A stretch of 16,303 nucleotides of DNA from Nitriliruptoraceae bacterium (GTDB lineage Bacteria; Actinomycetota; Nitriliruptoria; Nitriliruptorales; Nitriliruptoraceae). The stretch is from positions 1 through 16,303 of the forward strand of contig SLLJ01000137.1 of the NCBI GenBank assembly GCA_007134165.1, read 5' to 3'. The notes beneath the pieces are model-generated. The model saw only the letters and a program-made list of their open reading frames with translations, had not been told where the DNA came from and searched no databases. A program made the position numbers and the translations under genes. Numbering within the stretch: position 1 is the stretch's first letter; each line of letters begins with the position of its first letter. Positions 9,501 to 15,582 of this stretch are shown here, piece after piece.

Positions 9501-9935
9501 CGCGATCCGGCGAGCGAGGGGGAACCGTCGCGCGGGTGCTGGCTGGCCACCGTCGGTCAGGTGGGTGTGCAGCGGCGCCAGGTCCGGGTCGGCCGGCAGG
9601 TCGTCGAGCAGCTCCAGCAACGGCCAGACCAGCCGGTCGGGCTGCCAGGGATCACCCTCACCGTCCTGGTCACCAAGCACCGCCCGGATGCTGCGCTGTA
9701 GCACCGATCCCAGGAACGGAAAGCCGACGTTGGCGCAGACTCCGGCTTCGTCCCCGTCGCGGCCGAGGTCCTCGGCCAGCCGCTGCACCAGCCAGCGCTC
9801 CATCCCGCGGCCCGGAACCGCCACCTCGATTCCGGCCAGCGGATCGGCGGGCGGGGCGGCCAGCAGCTGCCCGACGAGCTGCTCGGCGAGCGCGTCCACC
9901 CCCGTGGCCCGCACGACCCGCAGCTGTCTGCCCAC
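6507..9935 (-). CDS. recC: RecC, Chi-recognition subunit of RecBCD
   Basis: A 1142-residue RecC, comparable to E. coli RecC (1122). RecC holds the complex together, splits the duplex and scans the 3' strand for Chi. It resembles a helicase-nuclease that has lost its active sites, and indeed no Walker A is visible here. Family landmarks in order: GMERWL (44-49), ANVGFPFL (68-75), LFDRYALYRPDL (147-158), FGISGLPP (227-234), LEPRDIVLLLADVPTYAPLL (372-391), CLVGMDDGVLPR (651-662), HPLQRHSPRYF (753-763), LEHPVRFLLQRRLG (825-838) and the C-terminal ALAERLWFP (1126-1134). The start is a GTG with an AGGAG 5 bases upstream, giving an N-terminus that fits the family. The frame stays open to 10268, but that extension is Arg/Ser/Thr-rich shadow sequence. 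A low-complexity Gly/Ala/Ser insert lies at about 997-1013. First gene of the recCBD operon, divergent from the hydrolase gene at 10048. Confidence 0.95.
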   Translation of the reverse strand: MGRQLRVVRATGVDALAEQLVGQLLAAPPADPLAGIEVAVPGRGMERWLVQRLAEDLGRDGDEAGVCANVGFPFLGSVLQRSIRAVLGDQDGEGDPWQPDRLVWPLLELLDDLPADPDLAPLHTHLTDGGQPAPARRFPLARRIADLFDRYALYRPDLVRAWTQGAWSGPSGRELPTGVRWQPLLWRELSRRLSAPDPERRLTATLAALDGEQVVWPEELPDAITVFGISGLPPRHLDLLVALGRHRPVTLYLLTACPRWAADRPAPTPGNSLLAASGGAAAEAHTVLASRLGERVPPVAVPEEPEPAASVLSVLQADLLADRQRGQPGSAPHHRLDPDDRSVQVHAAHGAMRQLEVLREVLLGLLEDDPTLEPRDIVLLLADVPTYAPLLAAAFPATGADTADGPPALPVRVADRSLRQRTGVGQVLLSVLELATGRVTASQLLDLLASPPVRARFALTEPQLAELPAWLQGTGTRWGLDAEHREALMGLHDGAHTLQAGLDRLVLGAAMADDGRLVGEVLPFDDVEGAGLPLVGQLSDAVASLTGCLGSLRAPRPIADWVGALEAVLTILVDPGAGERTPPELTAQLAAVRTVLERLVVDSRVALTLEELRGLLTASFEQRAVVAAFGTGAITATSLVPLRNVPHRVVCLVGMDDGVLPRSSLRPGFDLMAADRRAGDPDPRLEDRQLVLDAVRAAGDHLVITTTGHDPRTNEPRQPSVVVTELLDLLARSVVVPGDEDAEAVRRRLVSTHPLQRHSPRYFAAAPAGEQPLPRAFDRDDHAAARSATGPSRPPAVFFPEALPPPPPELIDPEVVDLDELVRGLEHPVRFLLQRRLGLVLGEDDRRIDDRDPVELDALERWRLTQQLLEQRLHRRDDDAAGWRRRTLAAGTTPVGGLGEASLDGIEETVAALVAAAAQVPDTRRTVPIDVRVPVPDDGSAPGQRRVLGAVELRGSTLLHVGASRLKAKHRLAAWVRLLAVLASGDETTPVARLITPGAAPGSVSGSASGAAPKQVVLDPSSLAGDSARDGNGGLAAAARTELGWLVGCWLRATVEPVALLPETAHAYALRRNKGEADPARALRAVRATWEGRDQTTGEQRDAYVVQAFGADLPLAELERRHPFTALAERLWFPILAAEGSA

Positions 9936-9940
9936 CTCGA

Positions 9941-9945
9941 CTCCT
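9941..9945 (-). promoter_or_regulatory. Shine-Dalgarno that fixes the recC GTG start
   Basis: AGGAG on the minus strand lies 5 bases before the GTG at 9935-9933. It is the only good ribosome-binding site near the conserved RecC N-terminus, and it excludes the longer open frame reaching to 10268. Confidence 0.75.
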
Positions 9946-9970
9946 GTCTGCCCGCGCGACCCTCGTGACG

Positions 9971-9976
9971 AGCCTA
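9971..9976 (-). promoter_or_regulatory. Candidate -10 element of the recC-recB-recD operon
   Basis: The minus strand reads TAGGCT, fitting the actinobacterial TANNNT -10 pattern. A start about 7 bases downstream would give a leader of roughly 30 bases that contains the AGGAG site. I see no convincing -35 hexamer at 16-19 bases. The 112-base gap between recC and the divergent hydrolase gene must hold promoters for both. It also has GACCGG twice (9979-9984 and 9989-9994), which may be chance. I found no LexA-like palindrome. Confidence 0.35.
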
Positions 9977-10047
9977 ACGACCGGGCGTGACCGGCAGTCC
10001 GACGTGAGGCGCGCCACACTGGCAACCCGACCCCCGGAGAACCGATC

Positions 10048-11196
10048 GTGGGGCGCGAGGAGGCGAGGCTGCGCGCACCACACCTCCGCACCGGCCGCCG
10101 GCGCCGCGGCTGCCTGCTGCCCCTGCTCGTGCTGGCGGGGCTGGTGGCCGCCGGCGTGGTGTGGGGCCCGGCGCTGGTGGTGCGCGGCGTGGCCACGGCG
10201 ACCGTGCTCGACGGACTCGACCTCGGTGTCCCGCGGCCGCTGGCTCCGCAGGTGGCCCGGCGCTCCACGACCGTCGGTGGCGTCGAGGTCGACCGCTACG
10301 AGCCCGTCGGTGCCACGACCCGGGCGGCGCAGCGTCCGGCGATCGTGCTCGTGCCCGGGGCCACCCCCGACGGACGCGACGACCGGCGGGTGATCGCGAT
10401 CGCCACGGCCGTGGCCCGGGCAGACCGCAGCGTGGTGGTCCCTGAGCTGGCCGTCTACAGCGAGGACCTGCTGGTCGGCGACCTCGAACGCATCGTCGCC
10501 GTCACGGCCGGGCTCGCCGGGTCGAACGACGGGGTGGTGCTCGCGGGACTGTCGTTCGGCGGCAGCCTGGCGCTGATCGCCGCCGACGACCCCGCCGTGC
10601 GCGACCAGGTGCGGCTGGTCGCCACCTTCGGGGCCTACGCCGACCTCGCCGGGGTGGTCCAGGCCGCCATCACCGGCGTGTCGCTGGTCGACGGTCAGCG
10701 CATCCCGTGGCAGGCCGACCCGCGCGCCCAGGAGGTGGTGCGCGGCCAACTGCTCGACCTCGTCGACGAGCAGGCCCGCACCGCCCTCGAGGCGGCGCTG
10801 GACCGGGAGCTTGACCCCGACGCGCTGCCCGAGGCGCTGCGCTCGCTGCACGACCTGCTGGTCGAGGGCGAACCCGACCGGGTCATGGCCCGCCTCGAGG
10901 CCGCCCCCGAGGTGGTCCGGGACCGGATCGCGGCAGTGTCCCCCGTGCGCGCCGCCCCGGACCTCGCGGTGCCGCTGGTTGCGCTGCACGCCCTCGACGA
11001 CCCGGTGATCCCCTACGGCGAGCTACTGCGGCTGCAGGCCACCTACCCCCAGCTGCGGGCGTTCACGCTGCGCACTTTCGACCACCTCGGGTTCGGCGAC
11101 GGTGAGCACGGCTGGTGGGTGCAGGTGCGCGACCTGATCGAGACCGCACGGTTCGTGACCGTGATCCTGGAAGCGGACGCCGGAGCGCCGTCATGA
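10048..11196 (+). CDS. Membrane-anchored alpha/beta hydrolase
   Basis: A 382-residue protein with a basic N-terminus (RTGRRRR, 14-20) and one hydrophobic span at about 21-46, so probably a type II membrane anchor with the catalytic domain outside. The alpha/beta hydrolase fold is shown by an oxyanion-type loop LVPGATPDG (101-109) and the nucleophile elbow GLSFGGS (167-173, Ser169). The candidate acid is in HALDDPVIP (314-322, Asp317 or Asp318), and the catalytic His is in FDHLGFGD (344-351, His346). The triad is therefore complete in the usual order. The substrate cannot be read from sequence; an ester, lipid or similar is likely. The start is a GTG with GGAG 8 bases upstream (10036-10039). 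The stop overlaps the ATG of the FAD oxidoreductase by four bases (ATGA), implying translational coupling. Divergent from recC. Confidence 0.88.
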   Translation: MGREEARLRAPHLRTGRRRRGCLLPLLVLAGLVAAGVVWGPALVVRGVATATVLDGLDLGVPRPLAPQVARRSTTVGGVEVDRYEPVGATTRAAQRPAIVLVPGATPDGRDDRRVIAIATAVARADRSVVVPELAVYSEDLLVGDLERIVAVTAGLAGSNDGVVLAGLSFGGSLALIAADDPAVRDQVRLVATFGAYADLAGVVQAAITGVSLVDGQRIPWQADPRAQEVVRGQLLDLVDEQARTALEAALDRELDPDALPEALRSLHDLLVEGEPDRVMARLEAAPEVVRDRIAAVSPVRAAPDLAVPLVALHALDDPVIPYGELLRLQATYPQLRAFTLRTFDHLGFGDGEHGWWVQVRDLIETARFVTVILEADAGAPS

Positions 11197-12128
11197 GCAC
11201 CTTCGATCTCGCCGTGGTCGGAGCCGGCGCGGCCGGCCTGACGCTGGCCACCTGCCTGCAGGCACGCGGTCGACGGGTGGTGGTGATCGACAAGGGCGCC
11301 CGACCCGGCGGACGGCTGGCCGCCCGCCACCTCGGCGACGCCCGGTTCGACACCGGAGCGGTGCGACTGCGCGTCGAGGACGACGCGGTGGCCCGGCACC
11401 TCGACACCCGGCTGCGTGCCGCCGGCCGCGGCGACCTCGTGGCGGTCGGATCCGACCGGTGGTGGCAGCTGGCCGACGCCGCGGCGGTCGCCCACGCGTT
11501 GCTGGGTGACGTCGAGGTGGTGCCGGCGCTGGTCACCCACCTCGACGTCCCCGACATCGGCCCGGTGGGCGCGGTCGTGCACGGCGGCGCACCGGTGATC
11601 CGGGCGCAGAGGATCGCACTCACGATGCCTGCACCGCAGGTCGCCCTGCTGCTCGCCCGCAGCGACCTGGACCCCGGCGATCGGCTGCGCTCGGTGGTCT
11701 ACCGTCCGGCGGCGGTGCTACTCGCGCGGCTGGCCGCACCCGTGGCCGAGGTCGAGGTGCCCGCCGCCGACGCCTGGCTGGCCCAGGTCCGTGACGAGTT
11801 CCGGCGCGGGCGCTCCCCCGTCCCGGCCCTGACCGTGCAGGCGACCGAGCCGGCCGCCCGCCGTGGCTTCGAGCAGGACGCCACCGACCTCACCGCGCGC
11901 CTGTTGACCGCACTCCTCGCGCGCGCCCCGGAGGCGGTCGTGCGAGAGGTGTCGCTCAAGCGGTGGCGGTATGCGACCGTGCGCACACCGTTGGCCGGAG
12001 GCACCTTCCTGTCGCTGGGTGACGGGCGGCTGGTGGCGGCCGGCGACGGGTTCGGCCCGTCGTCCGATCCGGGCCGGGGGGTGGCCCAGGCGGTGCGGTC
12101 AGGGCTCGACGCAGCCCAGAACTGCTGA
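11193..12128 (+). CDS. Renalase-like FAD-dependent amine oxidase/oxidoreductase
   Basis: A 311-residue flavoprotein with an N-terminal Rossmann motif, VVGAGAAGL (8-16). The second strand ends at VVVIDKG (29-35), followed by the RPGGRLAARH segment (38-47) and FDTGA (52-56), as in the amine oxidase and renalase group. MPAPQVALLL (145-154) and KRWRYA (256-261) also fit renalases. The C-terminal FAD-contacting segment is LVAAGDGFG (280-288). Bacterial renalases reoxidise aberrant dihydro isomers of NAD(P)H, but the substrate here is not known. The ATG lies in the hydrolase stop (ATGA), with GGAG about 7 bases upstream. The frame is open back to 11115, but that part lies inside the hydrolase gene and precedes the Rossmann strand. 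Probably cytoplasmic: no signal peptide is visible. The acyltransferase gene follows after 38 bases. Confidence 0.88.
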   Translation: MSTFDLAVVGAGAAGLTLATCLQARGRRVVVIDKGARPGGRLAARHLGDARFDTGAVRLRVEDDAVARHLDTRLRAAGRGDLVAVGSDRWWQLADAAAVAHALLGDVEVVPALVTHLDVPDIGPVGAVVHGGAPVIRAQRIALTMPAPQVALLLARSDLDPGDRLRSVVYRPAAVLLARLAAPVAEVEVPAADAWLAQVRDEFRRGRSPVPALTVQATEPAARRGFEQDATDLTARLLTALLARAPEAVVREVSLKRWRYATVRTPLAGGTFLSLGDGRLVAAGDGFGPSSDPGRGVAQAVRSGLDAAQNC

Positions 12129-12133
12129 TCCCC

Positions 12134-12139
12134 TACCCT
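12134..12139 (+). promoter_or_regulatory. Weak candidate -10 element before the acyltransferase
   Basis: TACCCT fits TANNNT and lies in the 38-base gap after the oxidoreductase stop. If used, it would give a leader of about 20 bases. There is no recognisable -35. The acyltransferase may simply be read through from upstream. Confidence 0.2.
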
Positions 12140-12166
12140 GCATCAGCCGGGCACCGGAGCGGTCCG

Positions 12167-12826
12167 GTGCCACCCTCGACGATCGGCCCGTGGGTGCCCA
12201 CCCAACGTACGATCCATGACGTCTCCTGGCTGGTCACCCTGGCGAAGCGGCTCTCGGGTTGGGTGCTGCACCTGCGGGGCTGGCGGGTGGTGGGCGACCC
12301 CCCGTCCGACGCCCGATTCGTGCTTGTTGCGGCGCCGCACACCAGCGCCTGGGACGTTCCGTTGATGCTGGGCTGCACCCTGCAGGTGCGGCTGCGACTG
12401 CACTGGCTCGGGCTGGCCACGTACTTCCGATGGCCGATTGCCGGGCTGCTGCGCTGGCTGGGCGGTGTTCCCATCACCCGCGGCCCGGCCGCCCAGCGGG
12501 TGCAGGAGGCCGCCCGGCTGCTGGCCGACGGTGGGCCGGCCGTGGTCGCGATCGCCCCGGAGGGCTCACGGCACCGGGTGGACCGCTGGCGCACCGGCTT
12601 CTACCACCTGGCGGTGACCGCCGAGGTCCCGTTGGTGCTGACTGCGCTCGACTACTCGAAACGCACGGCGCGGTTCGGTCCGCTCCTGCAGCCCAGTGGG
12701 GACCTCGCCGCCGACCTGCCCGTCATCCAGGCGTTCTACGCCGACGTGCAGGGCCGCCACCCCGAGCGCCAGGGTCCGATCCGTGTGGACGAGCCCGAGC
12801 CACCGAGCACTCCCGAAACGACCTGA
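12167..12826 (+). CDS. Lysophospholipid acyltransferase family protein (PlsC-like)
   Basis: A 219-residue protein of the glycerophosphate/lysophosphatidate acyltransferase family. The catalytic HX4D motif is HTSAWD (58-63). The glycerophosphate-binding loop appears as GGVPITRG (99-106), and the EGTR-type motif is APEGSR (130-135). These enzymes move an acyl chain from acyl-ACP or acyl-CoA to a lysophospholipid at the inner membrane face. The HTSAWD form is common in the short, divergent branch of the family, so the exact acceptor is uncertain. Hydrophobic stretches around 50-56 and 84-97 suggest membrane association. The start is a GTG with GGAG 7 bases upstream (12156-12159). An in-frame GTG near residue 10 is an alternative, and no in-frame ATG is close by. 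It sits behind the hydrolase and FAD genes on the same strand, suggesting a lipid-related operon. Confidence 0.88.
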   Translation: MPPSTIGPWVPTQRTIHDVSWLVTLAKRLSGWVLHLRGWRVVGDPPSDARFVLVAAPHTSAWDVPLMLGCTLQVRLRLHWLGLATYFRWPIAGLLRWLGGVPITRGPAAQRVQEAARLLADGGPAVVAIAPEGSRHRVDRWRTGFYHLAVTAEVPLVLTALDYSKRTARFGPLLQPSGDLAADLPVIQAFYADVQGRHPERQGPIRVDEPEPPSTPETT

Positions 12827-12837
12827 GCCCGACGGGG

Positions 12838-12857
12838 CGGTGTCCGTTCGGACACCG
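12838..12857 (+). terminator. Candidate hairpin terminator after the acyltransferase
   Basis: CGGTGTCC (12838-12845) pairs perfectly with GGACACCG (12850-12857) around a GTTC tetraloop. It starts 11 bases after the acyltransferase stop. No U-tract follows, which is usual for high-GC actinobacteria but weakens the call. It could also be an operator for the SLH gene downstream. Confidence 0.45.
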
Positions 12858-12876
12858 TGCGGCTCACCAGCCCCAC

Positions 12877-12882
12877 TAGCCT
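12877..12882 (+). promoter_or_regulatory. Candidate -10 element of the SLH/glucosaminidase gene
   Basis: TAGCCT matches TANNNT and lies 60 bases before the ATG at 12943, just after the hairpin. It predicts a leader of roughly 50 bases. No good -35 is visible. Confidence 0.3.
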
Positions 12883-12942
12883 CCGCGCGTCGTCTCCGGC
12901 AACGACTCAGTTGCCTTCCCCGTCCGATTCCAGGATGCGCTC

Positions 12943-14226
12943 ATGGCCAGCCTGTCGCGTGCCGCTCTCGCTGTGCTGCTGGTCATGGCCACGCTCGGCC
13001 CGGCCTGGGCCGAACCCGTGCCCCCCGAGCCCCGACGCGCGGAGGGGCCAACGCCCATCATGCAGCCCGCCCGGCTCGATGCCGTCCAGCTCGCGAGCTG
13101 GTTCCTGGCCAACCCGGCCCGGGCCGGGGTCTACGCGCTAGAGATCGATGTGCTCGAGCTCGCCGAGCTGTTCCTCGAGGAGGGCGAGCGCGAGGGGGTG
13201 GCCGGGGACCTCGCCTTCGTGCAGTCCGTGCTCGAGACCGGCAGCTTCTCCTACCCGGCCCACGGGCAGGTCCGGGCCCACTTCAACAACTTCGCCGGCC
13301 TCGGAGCCTGCGACGGCGGCGCCTGCACCGTGGCGCGCTTCCCCACCCCCCGGATCGGGGTCCGGGCCCAGATCCACCACCTGCGCGCCTACGCCGATCC
13401 GACCGTGACCCGCAACACGCTGGCCAGCCCGCTCGCCAGCCCCCGCTTCGACCTCGTTCAGCCCAAGGGGCGGGCCCCGAACTGGGAGGACATGGGCGGC
13501 TCCCGACCAGGCCTGCCGGGGGTCAACTGGGCCTCCGACCCCCGCTACAGCCACAAGATCCTCGCCCTGTACGACTCCATGCTCGCCTTCGCCGTCGAGA
13601 TGGCGGGCACAACCCGTCCGTTCCTCGACGTCGTGGCCGGCTCCTTCGCCGCGCACGAGATCGAATGGCTCGCCTCCACCGGCATCACCCGAGGTTCGCG
13701 GGACCGGCTGCGGTTCGACCCGCAGGGTCTGGTTTCGCGGGGTCAACTGGTCAGCTTCCTGTACCGGCTTGCCGGTGAGCCCGAGATGCAGGACCTCCCG
13801 CCCTACCCCGACATCGCGGCCGACGACGTGCATGCCACGGCGATCGCCTGGGCGGCCAGCGAGCAGATCGTCGGCGGGTACGCCGACGGGCGCTTCGGAC
13901 CGGGCAACCCGCTCACCCGGGGGCAGATGGTGAGCCTGCTGCACCGCCTGGCGGGCGAACCGGAGGAGACCGGCGTAGCACCCTTCGGGGACGTCGGCGG
14001 CTCGGTGCACGCCGCCGCGATCGCCTGGGCCTCCGCCACGGGGATCACCCTGGGGGTCACCCCGGAGCGCTTCGAGCCACAGGGAGCGGTGACACGCGCC
14101 CAGATGGCCGTGTTCCTGTTCCGCTTCGGCCGGCTCATGGGCCTGCCGGCCGATGAGGGCGCCGACCCGGCGCTCGACACCGGTGCCGGGACCCCGACCA
14201 CCCCGACGGTACCGACCCGCGACTGA
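12943..14226 (+). CDS. Secreted glucosaminidase-like protein with three SLH repeats
   Basis: A 427-residue exported protein. The signal peptide is about 1-23 (hydrophobic core ALAVLLVMATLG, cleavage after AWA). Residues 65-215 resemble the endo-beta-N-acetylglucosaminidase fold that cuts peptidoglycan glycan: VQSVLETGSFSY (93-104) with candidate catalytic Glu98, FNNFAGLGA (114-122) and IGVRAQIHHLRAY (138-150). Cys123 and Cys128 could form a disulfide. Three S-layer homology repeats follow at about 227-276, 288-337 and 347-397. Each has an F/Y-x-D start, an AIAWAA- or EIEWLA-type helix, GIT or a similar turn, and a V/L-T/S-R-G/A-Q core. SLH repeats bind secondary cell-wall polymer, so the enzyme is probably held on the wall. 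The tail is Thr/Pro-rich. The ATG has AGGA 7 bases upstream. It is monocistronic by context, with a hairpin before it and a 163-base gap after. A role in wall remodelling is inference. Confidence 0.9.
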   Translation: MASLSRAALAVLLVMATLGPAWAEPVPPEPRRAEGPTPIMQPARLDAVQLASWFLANPARAGVYALEIDVLELAELFLEEGEREGVAGDLAFVQSVLETGSFSYPAHGQVRAHFNNFAGLGACDGGACTVARFPTPRIGVRAQIHHLRAYADPTVTRNTLASPLASPRFDLVQPKGRAPNWEDMGGSRPGLPGVNWASDPRYSHKILALYDSMLAFAVEMAGTTRPFLDVVAGSFAAHEIEWLASTGITRGSRDRLRFDPQGLVSRGQLVSFLYRLAGEPEMQDLPPYPDIAADDVHATAIAWAASEQIVGGYADGRFGPGNPLTRGQMVSLLHRLAGEPEETGVAPFGDVGGSVHAAAIAWASATGITLGVTPERFEPQGAVTRAQMAVFLFRFGRLMGLPADEGADPALDTGAGTPTTPTVPTRD

Positions 14227-14389
14227 GCAGATCCCACCCGGCTCCCCCCCAAGGAACCCCCTGCCCAATCCCCCTATGCCCGGTGCGGCATCGTGGGGAG
14301 GTCCCCGATGCTTCGGTCACCGGTGTGCCGTATCGTCCCCGCGGTCGCCCGGCCCGGAGCACGTCTCGGGCCCTGTCAGGAGCCGAACG
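14227..14389. other. Intergenic gap with C-rich runs
   Basis: The 163 bases after the SLH gene contain C-runs and one imperfect stem, ATCG...CGAT around GGGG/CCCC (14290-14309), which could end transcription. A possible -10 for the next gene is described separately. I see no coding region in this gap. Confidence 0.4.
14331..14336 (+). promoter_or_regulatory. Candidate -10 element of the 88-residue protein gene
   Basis: TATCGT fits TANNNT and lies 59 bases before the ATG at 14390. It would leave a leader of about 47 bases carrying the AGGAG site. No clear -35 is visible. Confidence 0.3.
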
Positions 14390-14656
14390 ATGCGGACCGA
14401 CTTCCATCACCTCCCGACGCCCAGCGTCGCCGCGGATGCGCAGCCCGACCCGCCCATGTCGGTGCAGTTGGCGGACTGGCTGCTGCGCAGCGCGTCCGAC
14501 GCAGCGCCGGTCGCGGCCTACCGCCGCTCCGCCGCCGAACTGGTCGTTCGAACCACCGCCCCGGCCGACCCGGTCGAGCCGCCGTGGTGGCACGAGCTCG
14601 GCGCCGACCGGGCGGTCGAGGTCTGGCTCGAGCATCACGGCCCGGCGACGACCTGA
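14390..14656 (+). CDS. Hypothetical 88-residue protein
   Basis: A short acidic, probably soluble protein with no signal peptide or membrane span. The start is well supported: ATG with AGGAG (14378-14382) 7 bases upstream. Third-position G/C bias is high throughout. Residues 24-54 (from MSVQLADWLLRSASD through YRRSAAELV) look helical. A Pro-rich turn PVEPPWWHEL (61-70) follows, then a helix AVEVWLEHH (75-83). I do not recognise a family. Its last 22 bases overlap, tail to tail, the end of the minus-strand PGPGW gene, so the two convergent transcripts must overlap. An open frame extends upstream to 14153 but runs into the SLH gene and has no comparable ribosome-binding site. Confidence 0.7.
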   Translation: MRTDFHHLPTPSVAADAQPDPPMSVQLADWLLRSASDAAPVAAYRRSAAELVVRTTAPADPVEPPWWHELGADRAVEVWLEHHGPATT

Positions 14657-15339
14657 CCCTCAGCCCGTTCATGATCGGGTGCCGCAGGCTCGACCCCTCG
14701 GCGGCGACCGCGCACCCAGGACACGAAGCGATCGGCCTGCCGGGCGGCCCAAAGGTGCACGTCGCGGGCCCACTCGTACTCGCGGGCCAAGATGGCCAGC
14801 CCGGCGACCGCCGTCAGTGCCCCTGGGCCGGGAACGAACGGCGAGGCGAACAGCAGGCTGACGGTCAGCACGAGCGCCCCCAGGACGGTCACCCACACCC
14901 GGCGAGCGTGGTCACGGACTCCGCGCACCACCGGCGGCAACGGGGAGGTGGCCGAGGGATCGAAACTGTCGGGGGCACCGATGTCGGCCCGGGCCAACTG
15001 CGAGAGGACCCGGCCCATGGCCCGGGCACGGTGCCGGCTGGTGAGGGAGAACTCCGCCACGACCTCGGCCTCGTCGCCGCGCAATCGCACCTGGGCGGTG
15101 CTCACCGTGCGCCGATCGAGGTCGAAGACCCGGAATCGGTCAAGCGGCGTTTCGACATCGGGGACCGATGGGCTGGCGACCTGCAGGAGGCAGCGTCGCT
15201 CGGTCACCACGAACAGGCCCGGGGCCCGGGTACCCGGAAGCGCGGCGTGGCTCCAGGCCAGCACCGTCTCGTCGTCCCCGAGCGATTGACGGATGGGACC
15301 GAGCACCAAGCGCTCACGGAAGCGGGTCAGCAGACTCAT
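14635..15339 (-). CDS. PGPGW-type putative transmembrane protein
   Basis: A 234-residue protein in two parts. Residues 1-115 are soluble and beta-rich (LFVVTERRCLLQVA 42-55, DRFRVFDLDRRTVS 67-80, VRLRGDEAEVVAEFSL 84-99), reminiscent of a small PH-like domain, though that is only an impression. Residues 147-190 hold two hydrophobic spans (about 148-168 and 174-186) around a tight VPGPG turn (169-173). This is the signature of the actinobacterial PGPGW membrane family of unknown function, except that the usual final Trp is Ala here. The C-terminus is basic, then hydrophilic (RGRRRG, 210-215). The ATG lacks a Shine-Dalgarno, but a -10-like TACGCT lies 6 bases before it, suggesting a leaderless message. 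The zinc-ribbon gene lies 63 bases upstream on the same strand. The 3' end overlaps the convergent 88-residue gene by 22 bases. Confidence 0.8.
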   Translation of the reverse strand: MSLLTRFRERLVLGPIRQSLGDDETVLAWSHAALPGTRAPGLFVVTERRCLLQVASPSVPDVETPLDRFRVFDLDRRTVSTAQVRLRGDEAEVVAEFSLTSRHRARAMGRVLSQLARADIGAPDSFDPSATSPLPPVVRGVRDHARRVWVTVLGALVLTVSLLFASPFVPGPGALTAVAGLAILAREYEWARDVHLWAARQADRFVSWVRGRRRGVEPAAPDHERAEGQVVAGP

Positions 15340-15345
15340 GGACCA

Positions 15346-15351
15346 AGCGTA
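15346..15351 (-). promoter_or_regulatory. Candidate -10 element giving a leaderless PGPGW mRNA
   Basis: The minus strand reads TACGCT, matching TANNNT, with exactly six bases between it and the ATG. Transcription would start on or next to the A of the ATG. No ribosome-binding site exists in this stretch, which agrees with leaderless translation, common in actinobacteria. Confidence 0.4.
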
Positions 15352-15402
15352 CGGGATGGCCCGATGTCCGACCTGCCCCCGAGACGGTGGCCGTCGAGTC
15401 GA

Positions 15403-15501
15403 TCAGCCGCAGCAGTGGTTCGTGAACCCGCAGTGCGGGCACCTCCACCGGGTACCGATCGGGTCGAAGGGTGTCTCGCAGCTCTCGCAGGCGACCATCA
15501 C
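15403..15501 (-). CDS. Tiny zinc-ribbon-like protein (32 residues)
   Basis: A 33-codon frame that normal gene finders would skip. Counting from GTG, the protein has CESC at 5-8 and CPHCG at 21-25, a C-x2-C-x12-C-x2-C zinc knuckle pair, then His29, Cys30 and Cys31 before the end. Between the knuckles is TPFDPIGTRWR (10-20). Six cysteines in 32 residues, perfectly placed for a rubredoxin- or zinc-ribbon-type metal site, are hard to explain by chance. A TAG stop lies in frame 30 bases upstream of the GTG, so the gene cannot be longer. Starts are GTG at 15501 (GGAG 9 bases upstream) or the adjacent ATG at 15498. A TAGGCT -10 lies 24 bases before the GTG. It precedes the PGPGW gene by 63 bases on the same strand. 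Function unknown: metal binding, or binding to nucleic acid or protein, is inferred. Confidence 0.65.
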   Translation of the reverse strand: MMVACESCETPFDPIGTRWRCPHCGFTNHCCG

Positions 15502-15525
15502 CGCGTCCGGCTCCGTGGTTCGCCC

Positions 15526-15531
15526 AGCCTA
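15526..15531 (-). promoter_or_regulatory. Candidate -10 element of the zinc-ribbon gene
   Basis: The minus strand reads TAGGCT, the same hexamer as upstream of recC. It predicts a leader of about 18 bases before the GTG at 15501. The -35 is not convincing. Confidence 0.35.
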
Positions 15532-15582
15532 CGACGTCCCTGCCGCGATCTCTGGCAGGCTGGTCCCAGCACCGCTGGAGCG

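Noticed and set aside
9936..10047. LexA/SOS box before recC
   Set aside because: No GAAC...GTTC-type palindrome is present in the gap.
9936..10268. 111-codon upstream extension of recC
   Set aside because: Ser/Thr/Arg-rich, antisense to the hydrolase gene, and precedes a GTG with a good AGGAG that matches the family N-terminus.
9670..10989. Minus-strand open frame (439 codons) opposite the hydrolase
   Set aside because: His/Gly/Gln/Arg-rich shadow of the hydrolase on the plus strand.
12696..13778. Plus-strand frame of 360 codons across the acyltransferase and SLH genes
   Set aside because: Crosses a gene boundary and hairpin, Arg/Pro-rich, and out of frame with both clear genes.
14290..14309. 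Possible terminator hairpin after the SLH gene
   Set aside because: The stem is interrupted by a mismatch and wobble and has no U-tract; mentioned in the gap entry only.
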